Source: Candidatus Aenigmatarchaeota archaeon | GTDB taxonomy: Archaea; Aenigmatarchaeota; Aenigmatarchaeia; Aenigmatarchaeales; SZUA-1535 | Length of the DNA: 5,837 bases | Direction: 5' to 3' | Assembly (NCBI GenBank): GCA_026985775.1 | Contig: JALSPV010000002.1 | Coordinates: 1-5,837, forward strand | In this document: piece by piece, positions 1-5,142 of the stretch | How positions within the stretch are numbered: position 1 is the first letter of the stretch | Layout of the letters: each line of letters starts with the position of its first letter | The notes under the pieces: generated by a model | The model's input: only the letters and a program-made list of their open reading frames with translations | Told to the model about the DNA's origin: nothing | Databases searched by the model: none | Position numbers and translations under genes: made by a program

Positions 1-1026
1 AAAGAAGTTTACGAAAAATCAAAATATGAGCCTGGAGAAGCAATAGGTGTGGTTTCTGCTCAGAGTATTTCCGAACCTGCTACGCAAATGACGATGCGAA
101 CATACCACGTAGCTGGAGCTGCAGAGATAAAGGTAACTCTTGGTCTCCCAAGACTTATAGAAATTTTTGATGCTAGAAAGGAGCCCTCCACGCCAATGAT
201 GAAAATCTATCTTAAGAAAGAGTACAACACAAAGGAAAAAGCAAGACATTTTGCAAATAAAATAAGAGAGCTTAGAATTGGAGACGTTGTACGCTCAACA
301 GCAATAGACATTTTCAACTTAAGAATCGAACTATTTCTCGATGAAAAGCTTATGCAATCAAGTGAAGTCGAATCAGAGGATGTTGCAAGAAAAATCAAAG
401 AAAATATAAAGGTCGAAGTACGTGCAGGGAAAACGAAAATAAGCGTAAAACTTAAAGAAGAAAATATTGATATTCGCGAGCTTCAGCGGATAAAAAACAA
501 AATATTATCTTTAAATCTTAAAGGAATTAAAGGTATAAAACAGGCGATAATAAAAAGGGAAGAAGGTGAATGGGTAATTGTTACTCTTGGCTCAAATCTG
601 AAGAAGGTCCTTGAAAGGGATGAAGTAGATCAGACAAGAACCATAAGTAACAATATTCACGAAGTCTCCAGAGTTCTTGGAATAGAAGCCGCAAGAAACC
701 TTATCATTAAAGAGGTATGTAACACTTTAGAAGAGCAAGGTTTAGAGGTTGATATAAGACATGTATTGCTAGTTGCAGATATAATGACTGTAGACGGAGA
801 AGTAAAACCTATAGGAAGATATGGAATAGCAGGTGCTAAGGGTTCTGTACTCGCTAGGGCAAACTTTGAAGAAACAGTAAAACATTTAACATCTGCTGCC
901 ATTAAAGGAGAAGTAGATATGCTCAGAAGCACAATAGAAAATGTTATAATTAATCAAGTTGTTCCAGTCGGTACAGGAATGGTGGAGCTTGCATTTTCAC
1001 CACCGGCAAAAAAACCTAAAAAGTGA
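1..1026 (+). CDS. rpoA2: DNA-directed RNA polymerase subunit Rpo1C (A''), 5'-partial
   Basis: C-terminal part of the largest RNA polymerase subunit, which supplies the trigger loop and part of the jaw and clamp base of the catalytic core. The frame is already open at base 1 and gives 341 residues before TGA. Archaeal A'' proteins are usually somewhat under 400 residues, so a few dozen N-terminal residues probably lie upstream; the GTG at 49 is internal, because the conserved EPGEA (residues 10-14) precedes it. Visible landmarks are AAQS-like VSAQS (18-22), the trigger-loop segment QMTMRTYH (29-36) with the catalytic-type His36, then [14 protein letters not shown]. Near the C-terminus, the conserved blocks around LLVADIMT and [16 protein letters not shown] are present. 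An oddity is SISEPATQ (22-29), where most archaea have SIGEPGTQ. Whether A' and A'' are split in this organism cannot be seen. rpl30e follows after 6 nt, which is the standard archaeal order. Confidence 0.96.
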   Translation, partial: KEVYEKSKYEPGEAIGVVSAQSISEPATQMTMRTYHVAGAAEIKVTLGLPRLIEIFDARKEPSTPMMKIYLKKEYNTKEKARHFANKIRELRIGDVVRSTAIDIFNLRIELFLDEKLMQSSEVESEDVARKIKENIKVEVRAGKTKISVKLKEENIDIRELQRIKNKILSLNLKGIKGIKQAIIKREEGEWVIVTLGSNLKKVLERDEVDQTRTISNNIHEVSRVLGIEAARNLIIKEVCNTLEEQGLEVDIRHVLLVADIMTVDGEVKPIGRYGIAGAKGSVLARANFEETVKHLTSAAIKGEVDMLRSTIENVIINQVVPVGTGMVELAFSPPAKKPKK

Positions 1027-1029
1027 TGA
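1023..1029 (+). promoter_or_regulatory. Shine-Dalgarno of rpl30e overlapping the rpoA2 stop
   Basis: GTGATGA contains GTGAT, complementary to the archaeal 16S 3' end, 5 nt before the ATG at 1033. The rpoA2 stop TGA (1024-1026) lies inside it, so a ribosome terminating on rpoA2 sits on the next gene's entry site. This suggests translational coupling and supports the chosen start. Confidence 0.75.
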
Positions 1030-1032
1030 GAT

Positions 1033-1296
1033 ATGGATTACAAAGCAGAGATAAAGAAAGCTTTAAGCGAAAATAAGGTTGTAATAGGTTCTCGTGAAGT
1101 GCTTAGGTTCTTGAAAACAGACAAACTAAAATTTGTTGTAGTGGCTCTCAATTGCCCAGAATCTATAAGAAAAGATATAGAATATAATGCAAAACTTGCA
1201 GGAGTTGATGTATTTGTCTTTGACGGAACGGGAAGAGATCTAGGAATTTTCTGCGGAAAACCATTTCCAATAGCAGCACTGGCAGTAGAGGGGTGA
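1033..1296 (+). CDS. rpl30e: Large ribosomal subunit protein L30e
   Basis: Ribosomal protein eL30 of the L7Ae/L30e RNA-binding family, a component of the large subunit. The 87-residue length is slightly short of the usual 95-105, but the fold looks complete. It has an N-terminal helix (MDYKAEIKKAL), the SREVLRFLK stretch, and a beta strand KFVVVALNCP followed by ESIRKDIEYNAKLAGV. The C-terminal part carries the family signature RDLGIFCGKPFPIAALAV. It lies 6 nt after rpoA2 and 6 nt before nusA, the conserved arrangement in archaeal RNA polymerase operons, so it is co-transcribed with them. The start is fixed by the Shine-Dalgarno at 1023-1029. No kink-turn suggesting autoregulation was found in the leader, which lies almost entirely within rpoA2. 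Confidence 0.95.
   Translation: MDYKAEIKKALSENKVVIGSREVLRFLKTDKLKFVVVALNCPESIRKDIEYNAKLAGVDVFVFDGTGRDLGIFCGKPFPIAALAVEG
1290..1296 (+). promoter_or_regulatory. Shine-Dalgarno of nusA overlapping the rpl30e stop
   Basis: GGGGTGA contains GGTGA, 6 nt before the ATG at 1303. The rpl30e stop TGA (1294-1296) is its last three bases, the same stop-in-Shine-Dalgarno arrangement seen at the preceding gene junction. Confidence 0.75.
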
Positions 1297-1302
1297 AATT
1301 AT

Positions 1303-1713
1303 ATGAGAGAATTTGATACAGAAACAATTTATATGATAAGAGTTTTCGAAGATGTTACAGGTACCAGAGTGAGAGATTGTATAATTGATAAAACCAATGG
1401 TTCTGTGGCTTTTCTTGTTTATCCTGGGCAAATGGGTTTAGCGATAGGTAAAAAGGGTGGAAATATAAAAATACTTGAAAAACTTTTGAAAAAAGAAATA
1501 AAGCTCTTTGAATATGACGATGATTTAAAAACTTTCATAAAAAAACTCATACCTTTTTCCAAAAGAATAGAAGTTAAGGACAAAAAAGTAATCGTTTGGG
1601 TCGAAACAAAATTTAGAGGGAAGGTTATTGGTAAAAACGGTGGAAATATAAAACTTTTGAAAAAAATAATAGAGAGAAACTGTAACGGGATAGAAGACAT
1701 TGAGGTAAGATAA
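1303..1713 (+). CDS. nusA: NusA-like transcription elongation/termination factor, two KH domains
   Basis: Archaeal short form of NusA, which binds RNA through KH domains and is thought to modulate RNA polymerase pausing and termination. The 136 residues are typical of archaeal NusA, which lacks the N-terminal polymerase-binding and S1 domains of bacterial NusA. Two KH GXXG loops are visible: GKKG at residues 49-52, preceded by PGQMGLAI, and GKNG at 110-113, preceded by FRGKVI. Both are followed by GNIK. At the DNA level the two loop regions (1447-1470 and 1630-1653) match at 23 of 24 bases. The gene ends the operon here. The rps12 and rps7 genes that follow nusA in many archaea are missing, and the next genes run in the opposite direction. 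Confidence 0.93.
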   Translation: MREFDTETIYMIRVFEDVTGTRVRDCIIDKTNGSVAFLVYPGQMGLAIGKKGGNIKILEKLLKKEIKLFEYDDDLKTFIKKLIPFSKRIEVKDKKVIVWVETKFRGKVIGKNGGNIKLLKKIIERNCNGIEDIEVR

Positions 1714-1818
1714 GAAAATTTTTGAAGATTGAAAAATCAAATATAAGTAATTATGAAACATGCTTTCATAACCTTCTTTGCTATTTTGCATGATTACATA
1801 AAAGCTCTTTATTATATT
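1714..1818. other. Convergent intergenic region after nusA
   Basis: AT-rich gap between the end of the + strand polymerase operon and the possible - strand frame ending at 1819. The only clear structure is the perfect inverted repeat at 1751-1771. A weaker GATT/AATC stem is seen near 1727-1738. No tRNA, snoRNA box pair or convincing gene was found. Counting the doubtful frame at 1819-2130, the stretch from 1714 to 2128 holds no secure gene. Confidence 0.6.
1751..1771. terminator. Perfect hairpin, possible bidirectional terminator or 3'-end stem
   Basis: TTATGAAA (1751-1758) and TTTCATAA (1764-1771) are exact reverse complements around a 5-nt CATGC loop. It lies 38 nt after the nusA stop, between convergent transcription units. 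The following + strand bases CCTTCTTTGCTATTTT are pyrimidine-rich. Archaeal intrinsic termination depends mainly on U-tracts, so a role in transcript-end protection is equally possible. The stem is AT-rich and would be only moderately stable. Confidence 0.45.
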
Positions 1819-2130
1819 TTATGTGGGGGCACTCTCTGCGATTTTGGCAATTTTTCGATTTGTTTTATTTTTTATTATGAATATTTTTCCATTGCACTTG
1901 CTCCTGGAAGACTTAGTGCCACTCTGTATAATAGAAAATGAGATTTTCTTGGCTTCAAGACAAATTAGAATTCTGGAAGTGTTTCGTATCCTCCCAAGAG
2001 TGCTCGGAACGGCTAAGGCAGCAAAAAGTACAGCGCACATAGTAAAGGGAACTTCTAATACATAAACTCCATAAAGAGAAAAAAGAGCACCGATGAGTGA
2101 AAGTGTTAGGGACGAGCTACATCCAAATTT
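1819..2130 (-). pseudogene. Possible third membrane-protein frame, frameshifted or broken
   Basis: I do not recognise this. The - strand frame is open for 103 codons from 2130 to the TAA at 1819-1821, but no ATG, GTG or TTG occurs in it before the ATG at 2040, which would give a 73-residue product. The residues upstream of that ATG (SLIGALFSLYGVYVLEV) look like a membrane helix, and a second follows (MCAVLFAALAVPSTLG); the rest is polar and basic. Its 11 leucines (6 CTT, none TTG or CTG) match neighbouring real genes. The overlapping + strand frame (1823-2065) has no CTT and mostly CTC and TTG. Two readings fit. In one, a +1 shift at the preceding gene's CTT TAA fuses the frames. In the other, an extra T after an ATG at 2123 has broken a gene that would begin MSSSLTLSL. 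A sequencing error could also explain it. Confidence 0.4.
1851..1888 (+). terminator. T-rich tract, candidate U-rich terminator of the polymerase operon
   Basis: The + strand has 27 T in 38 bases, with runs of 4 to 6, downstream of nusA. Archaeal RNA polymerase terminates at such U-rich stretches, so readthrough past the hairpin at 1751-1771 could end here. The tract lies inside the possible - strand frame, so its composition may simply reflect A-rich (Lys, Asn, Ile) codons. Confidence 0.25.
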
Positions 2131-2449
2131 AAAGTGTTTCTTTCAGAGCTTTTTCGAGTCTGTATACCTTTATGATAGGTAAAATTAAAAAGAATACGGA
2201 CAATAAACTCGAAATAGAATAAACGAGATACATCATTTTTTCATCTGCCCAAAGAAGATTAGAAAAAATTACACCTAAAATATTGAAAATTGCGATCCCA
2301 AACGCTGCAATCCCAAGTTTTGGATTTTTCGAAGCCAATCTGAAAAGTCTATAGAGAAATATTGTTAAGAGAACTGAAAATATACAACCGAACACTAAAA
2401 ATACAACTACTGATGCTTCAAGGAGTTGTATAATGAAAACCTCATTCAT
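2129..2449 (-). CDS. Small three-TM membrane protein, second gene of pair
   Basis: Not recognised as a named family. The 106-residue product has three predicted membrane helices (about residues 12-34, 45-66 and 72-94), a basic loop YRLFRLASKNPK between the first two, and a basic C-terminal tail KVYRLEKALKETL. The architecture resembles small archaeal three-helix proteins of the DUF7521 type, but I see no diagnostic motif. Its ATG overlaps the TGA of the upstream gene as ATGA (2446-2449), indicating translational coupling; GAGGG upstream serves as a weak Shine-Dalgarno. It shares layout with the upstream protein, including a third helix ending in PI(I/V)K, which suggests ancient duplication or a hetero-oligomeric pair. 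It ends CTT TAA, and the +1 frame continues open beyond it. Confidence 0.72.
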   Translation of the reverse strand: MNEVFIIQLLEASVVVFLVFGCIFSVLLTIFLYRLFRLASKNPKLGIAAFGIAIFNILGVIFSNLLWADEKMMYLVYSISSLLSVFFLILPIIKVYRLEKALKETL

Positions 2450-2790
2450 ATATTCGCCCTCTTAGACCACTTTACTATAGGTATGCACAGAAAAACATTC
2501 GAAACTAAAAGAAATGGAACGAAAAAAATCACTATTATGTTAGTTTTCGGATTAGAATAATACAAATCTCCTGTAAACAAAATATAGAATGTTTGAATTA
2601 AAAGCGAAATAGAAAAAAATATCATTGAAAAAAGCAACATCTTAATTTCATTTAAAAATTTTTTCTCAGAAACAATAAAAGCAACGAGCCTTTCCTTCGA
2701 AACTTTTGTAAGAGAAAAAGCATAAAAGCCCGTAATTGATAGAAGAACAAAGGTTATACTCAATGTTAAGATTTCTGCAGACACTACCAT
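2446..2790 (-). CDS. Small three-TM membrane protein, first gene of pair
   Basis: Not recognised as a named family. The 114 residues contain three predicted helices (about 5-27, 51-72 and 84-106). A charged loop of roughly 23 residues (TKVSKERLVAF ... EKKFLNEIK) lies between helices 1 and 2, a polar loop GDLYYSNPKTN between 2 and 3, and a short basic tail KWSKRANI closes the protein. The start ATG is about 26 nt from the centre of a strong TATA box and has no Shine-Dalgarno, which implies a leaderless transcript. It is followed by a coupled gene of similar architecture (ATGA overlap). The gene begins 41 nt after the Trm112-like gene on the same strand, but its own promoter suggests a separate unit. 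Function unknown; location in the membrane is inferred. Confidence 0.72.
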   Translation of the reverse strand: MVVSAEILTLSITFVLLSITGFYAFSLTKVSKERLVAFIVSEKKFLNEIKMLLFSMIFFSISLLIQTFYILFTGDLYYSNPKTNIIVIFFVPFLLVSNVFLCIPIVKWSKRANI

Positions 2791-2810
2791 ATAAAAAAGG
2801 TAAATTAACG

Positions 2811-2820
2811 AAATATAAAT
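2811..2820 (-). promoter_or_regulatory. TATA box of the small membrane-protein operon
   Basis: On the - strand this reads ATTTATATTT, with TTTATATT centred about 25-26 nt upstream of the ATG at 2790. That spacing would put the transcript start at or next to the start codon. An AT-rich stretch, AAAATTTTAA, lies just upstream. Confidence 0.6.
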
Positions 2821-2831
2821 TTAAAATTTTT

Positions 2832-2993
2832 CTACGCGTCTTCTAAAAGAAGATCTGGTATTTCTCCTTCGAGTACAGGAAATTTTAATCTACATTTTTC
2901 ACAGATGAGTTTTTCTTCTTTATTGTCATATTTGAGATCCCCTTTACACAATGGACATGCAAGAATTTCAAGGAGTTCTTTGGAAAGCGACAT
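2832..2993 (-). CDS. Trm112-like (UPF0434) zinc-ribbon protein
   Basis: A 53-residue Trm112/YcaR-family protein. Eukaryotic and archaeal Trm112 proteins bind and activate several AdoMet-dependent methyltransferases acting on tRNA, rRNA and release factors. Sequence evidence is the family opening LLEILACPLCKGDL with C13-x2-C16, a second pair C31-x2-C34 (ICEKC), and the C-terminal FPVLEGEIPDLL, where the family carries a hydrophobic partner-binding strand. All four zinc ligands are present. I chose the ATG at 2993 over the GTG at 3017 because the family normally begins a few residues before LLEILACP; the longer form would add eight basic residues. A TATA-like TTTTTATG centred near 3020 would suit a leaderless start at 2993. 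The gene lies 41 nt downstream of taw2 on the same strand, so co-transcription is also possible. Confidence 0.85.
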   Translation of the reverse strand: MSLSKELLEILACPLCKGDLKYDNKEEKLICEKCRLKFPVLEGEIPDLLLEDA

Positions 2994-3034
2994 GAGTTTT
3001 TTTATTCTTAAAAACACATAAAAAACTTAACTTT

Positions 3035-3877
3035 TCAACATTTTTCAACAAGAATATCTGCTACCATATGATAAATCCCTGGTGCATACGATTTTACTTT
3101 TTTCACTAATTTTATTGAAATTTCTGCGTTGTAATCGGTTGCAATTTGCTTTATTTTGTTCATCATGTTTTCTATCTCTTCTTCTTTCGAAAGAAAATGA
3201 AAGTGGATATAGGTATCTTTTTTGCTTATTAAAAGTGCATACGGTAAGAATTTTTCAGTTTCAAATAAATATCCCATCAGAATCCTATCCGCTTTGATGC
3301 CTTTCTCAGCGAGGATTTTGCACATCTCTCTGCAATCACCCTCAAAAATTTCAACTTTTTCTTCAACTTTGTTAAGCTTAACATTTTCTAAAAGATATTT
3401 TACACTCTCTGGATTTATTTCAGCAGCATAAATTTTCTTTGCTTTCGTAAGCTTTGCGAGAGGGATTGTAAAATACCCTATTCCTGCAAACATATCCGCT
3501 ATTATTTCACCATTTCTTACCAAGGAAATTATTCTTAGTTTTTCGGCCTTGTTTCCATGGGAAAACATGAATCTAGAAACATCTATTTTGTAAATACATC
3601 CATGTTCTTTGTGAAGTGTTTCAGTACCATTTCCAGCAATAACTTCTATTATAGGCTTTCTTTCAATCCCTTCTATTCTCTTCAAGACACAAACTGTTTT
3701 TACAGGTAGAATTTCCATTATAGCATTACCTATCTCTTTTTTCCACATTTCCAATTCTCGAGAGAGTTTTATTATTGCAACTTTTCCTGTGATTCTACAT
3801 GTTCGCGGAAGCTTTTCGAAAAGATTTTCAGGTATTTTACCTTTTAATTTTTCACAAAGTCTTTGATAAAACCCCAT
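3035..3877 (-). CDS. taw2: Taw2/TYW2-type tRNA(Phe) wyosine aminocarboxypropyltransferase
   Basis: Enzyme of the Trm5/TYW2 family that transfers the 3-amino-3-carboxypropyl group of S-adenosylmethionine to C7 of 4-demethylwyosine at G37 of tRNA(Phe), giving yW-86 in the archaeal wyosine pathway. The 280 residues match archaeal Taw2 in length. An N-terminal domain (about 1-95) leads to YKIDVSRFMFSHGN (96-109) and motif I DMFAGIG (128-134). Acidic Glu153 follows (AAEINPES), then GDCR (180-183), DRILMGY (197-203), IHFHF (224-228) and YAPGIYH (264-270). DRILMGY and the His-rich IHFHF strand are typical of Taw2, whereas the methyltransferase Trm5 carries an NLP-type motif at that position, so Taw2 is preferred. 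It has a strong Shine-Dalgarno and diverges from rpoE. The Trm112-like gene follows downstream. Trm5, Taw1 and Taw3 must be encoded elsewhere if the pathway is complete. Confidence 0.88.
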   Translation of the reverse strand: MGFYQRLCEKLKGKIPENLFEKLPRTCRITGKVAIIKLSRELEMWKKEIGNAIMEILPVKTVCVLKRIEGIERKPIIEVIAGNGTETLHKEHGCIYKIDVSRFMFSHGNKAEKLRIISLVRNGEIIADMFAGIGYFTIPLAKLTKAKKIYAAEINPESVKYLLENVKLNKVEEKVEIFEGDCREMCKILAEKGIKADRILMGYLFETEKFLPYALLISKKDTYIHFHFLSKEEEIENMMNKIKQIATDYNAEISIKLVKKVKSYAPGIYHMVADILVEKC

Positions 3878-3882
3878 TTATA

Positions 3883-3890
3883 CTCCACCT
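3883..3890 (-). promoter_or_regulatory. Strong Shine-Dalgarno of taw2
   Basis: AGGTGGAG on the - strand ends 5 nt before the ATG at 3877. It fixes the taw2 start and shows that this transcript has a leader, unlike the divergent rpoE. A TATA-like CTTTTATGT lies further upstream (about 3922-3931), which would give a leader of roughly 25 nt. Confidence 0.7.
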
Positions 3891-3909
3891 AAAAAATCTT
3901 GTAGAGCAA

Positions 3910-3927
3910 TTATGTTTTTTGACATAA
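3910..3927. repeat. Inverted repeat in the taw2-rpoE divergent region
   Basis: TTATGT (3910-3915) and ACATAA (3922-3927) are perfect 6-bp arms around a 6-nt spacer, 33 bp from the taw2 start. It overlaps the best TATA-like element for taw2. It could be a dimeric-regulator site, or chance in AT-rich DNA. Confidence 0.25.
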
Positions 3928-3974
3928 AAGGAGTTTAAACCCCAAACTTAAAACATTTGACGCTAAAGGTAAAA

Positions 3975-3983
3975 CTTATAAAT
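3975..3983 (+). promoter_or_regulatory. TATA box of rpoE-spt4
   Basis: CTTATAAAT is centred about 26-27 nt before the rpoE ATG at 4006 and preceded by the A-rich GGTAAAA, where a BRE would lie. The predicted start site falls on the ATG. The intervening TTTCTTTTCCTCCCTTAATTTGC has no Shine-Dalgarno. Confidence 0.7.
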
Positions 3984-4005
3984 TTCTTTTCCTCCCTTAA
4001 TTTGC

Positions 4006-4551
4006 ATGTATTGGCTTGTTACTCTTGAAGACGAAATCAGGGTTTCTCCTGAGAAACTCGGTGAAGAAATAGAAAAAGCTGTTGAAAAAAGTATAAAAGA
4101 GGCATATGAAGGAACAACACATAGAGAAGCAGGGATTTTCCTTTCTCTTGTTAAGGTAGAAGAAATAGGGGAAGGGAAGATATATCCAGAAGATCCTGCA
4201 GTTCATTTTCCATCGCGCTTTATCATGCTTGTCTGGAAGCCTGTTGATAAAGAAGTCGTAGAGGGAGAGGTAATAGATGTGACAGAATTTGGTGTTTTTG
4301 TAAGAATAGGTGCTGTTGATGGACTAGTACACATCTCGCAGGTAATGGATGATTATGTAAGCTATGATGCAAAAAATTCCATGCTTGTAGGTAAAAACAC
4401 AAAGAAATCGCTTAAAGAGGGTGATAAAGTTAGAGCAAGGATAATTTCCATAAGCATGAAGGAAGAAAATAAAATAGGACTTACCATGAGACAACCTGGT
4501 TTAGGAGCGCTTCACTGGCTGGAAAGAGAGAAGAAAGAAGGTGAAGCATAA
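4006..4551 (+). CDS. rpoE: DNA-directed RNA polymerase subunit Rpo7 (RpoE)
   Basis: Subunit of the archaeal RNA polymerase stalk, homologous to Rpb7; it pairs with Rpo4 (RpoF), binds emerging RNA and helps open-complex formation and termination. At 181 residues it has the usual length. The N-terminal RNP-like tip domain (about 1-80) starts with the typical MYWLVTLEDEIRVSP and contains GEGKIYPEDPAVHF, where the family has a G-G-P-rich turn. An S1/OB domain (about 83-165) shows GEVIDVTEFGVFVRIG, DGLVHISQ and KIGLTMRQPGLG. The start follows the conserved N-terminus and a TATA box at leaderless spacing. The stop TAA shares its last A with the ATG of spt4 (TAATG), so the two are translationally coupled, as in many archaea. 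Confidence 0.96.
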   Translation: MYWLVTLEDEIRVSPEKLGEEIEKAVEKSIKEAYEGTTHREAGIFLSLVKVEEIGEGKIYPEDPAVHFPSRFIMLVWKPVDKEVVEGEVIDVTEFGVFVRIGAVDGLVHISQVMDDYVSYDAKNSMLVGKNTKKSLKEGDKVRARIISISMKEENKIGLTMRQPGLGALHWLEREKKEGEA

Positions 4552-4733
4552 TGGAAGAGTATGCGTGTAAACTTTGTAGAAGAATAATCAAGAGTAAGGT
4601 TTGTCCTGTTTGTAAAACAACAGAAGTTAGTAAATCTTGGAAGGGTATAATTGTAATTTTTGATGAGAATTCCGAAATTGCAAAAGCAGCAGGAATTACT
4701 GCCCCAGGAAAATATGCTATAAGAGTTAAGTAA
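4551..4733 (+). CDS. spt4: Transcription elongation factor Spt4 (RpoE'')
   Basis: Small zinc-binding partner of Spt5 (archaeal NusG); the Spt4/5 complex clamps RNA polymerase over the DNA and raises processivity. The 60-residue product has the standard archaeal length, with a zinc ribbon C6-x2-C9 (ACKLC) and C18-x2-C21 (VCPVC). The Spt5-contacting region follows: SKSWKGIIVIFDENSEIAK, then the conserved ending GKYAIRVK. It is preceded by GGTGA (4540-4544), a Shine-Dalgarno inside the end of rpoE, and overlaps the rpoE stop by one base. Its last 8 bp overlap the convergent DUF371 gene. The rps24e and rps27ae genes often found near this pair in archaea are not present here. Confidence 0.95.
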   Translation: MEEYACKLCRRIIKSKVCPVCKTTEVSKSWKGIIVIFDENSEIAKAAGITAPGKYAIRVK

Positions 4734-5142
4734 CAGGAGTTATTTCTATTCTTACCTTTTTCCCTTTCTTTAACTCTTCTACAAGGTCTCTACTTAACTC
4801 ATAAGCAGCTTTGTTTGCGCGTATTGCAAGTGTTCTTTCATCAATATAGCACGATTTTCTTATTACGATATCAGTAGGATGTGAAAGCAAAAGTTCTTTG
4901 CAGCCATATGCTAGAATTTCGTCTTTTGCATCTCCACATGAAATTGAAATTTTTATTGCATTTCCATTTCTTAGCCATTTGGAAAGCCAAAATGGAATAT
5001 CTCTTGCTGCATGCGTACAAGAAATCGCGACAATACAATGTCCTTTTTTCGTTACATAATTTTCCTTTGTGAGTTCAAGAGTCGTCTTATGTGTGGCAGT
5101 AATGTTTTCATGCCCTTTCCCAAGGATTACAAGTTTTTTCAT
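4726..5142 (-). CDS. DUF371 family protein, function unknown
   Basis: A 138-residue member of the archaeal DUF371 family, with no assigned function. The family pattern is clear: KGHENITATHKTTLELTKE near the N-terminus, then a GHCIVAISC strand. A central region holds the IPFWLSKWLRNGN helix and the ISISCGDAKDEILAYGC strands. The C-terminal block LSHPTDIVIRKS and RTLAIRANKAAYELSR is the most conserved part. No signal peptide or membrane helix is evident, so it is probably cytoplasmic. I chose the ATG at 5142 over the TTG at 5148, which would add two residues. A weak TATA-like AATAAAAC lies near 5168-5175. The two conserved His residues and four scattered Cys residues could suggest metal or nucleic-acid binding, but that is speculation. 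The 3' end overlaps spt4 convergently by 8 bp. Confidence 0.85.
   Translation of the reverse strand: MKKLVILGKGHENITATHKTTLELTKENYVTKKGHCIVAISCTHAARDIPFWLSKWLRNGNAIKISISCGDAKDEILAYGCKELLLSHPTDIVIRKSCYIDERTLAIRANKAAYELSRDLVEELKKGKKVRIEITPVT

Noticed and set aside
49..1026. GTG at 49 as the start of rpoA2
   Set aside because: The frame is open to base 1 and the conserved KYEPGEAIG residues lie before it, so the gene is truncated by the window edge.
1023..1029. GTGATGA resembling a C box of a C/D guide RNA
   Set aside because: No D box (CTGA) or D'/C' pair at suitable spacing was seen; the site is better explained as the rpl30e Shine-Dalgarno.
1823..2065. An + strand open frame of 80 codons starting GTG, with a hydrophobic N-terminus
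   Set aside because: It has no Shine-Dalgarno or well-placed TATA box, and its 13 leucines use CTC, TTG, CTG and TTA with no CTT, unlike real genes here. It is best explained as the complement of the - strand frame.
3035..3877. Trm5 (tRNA m1G37 methyltransferase) as the identity of this gene
   Set aside because: The DRILMGY and IHFHF motifs and the YAPGIYH ending match Taw2/TYW2; Trm5 carries an NLP-type motif at the corresponding position.
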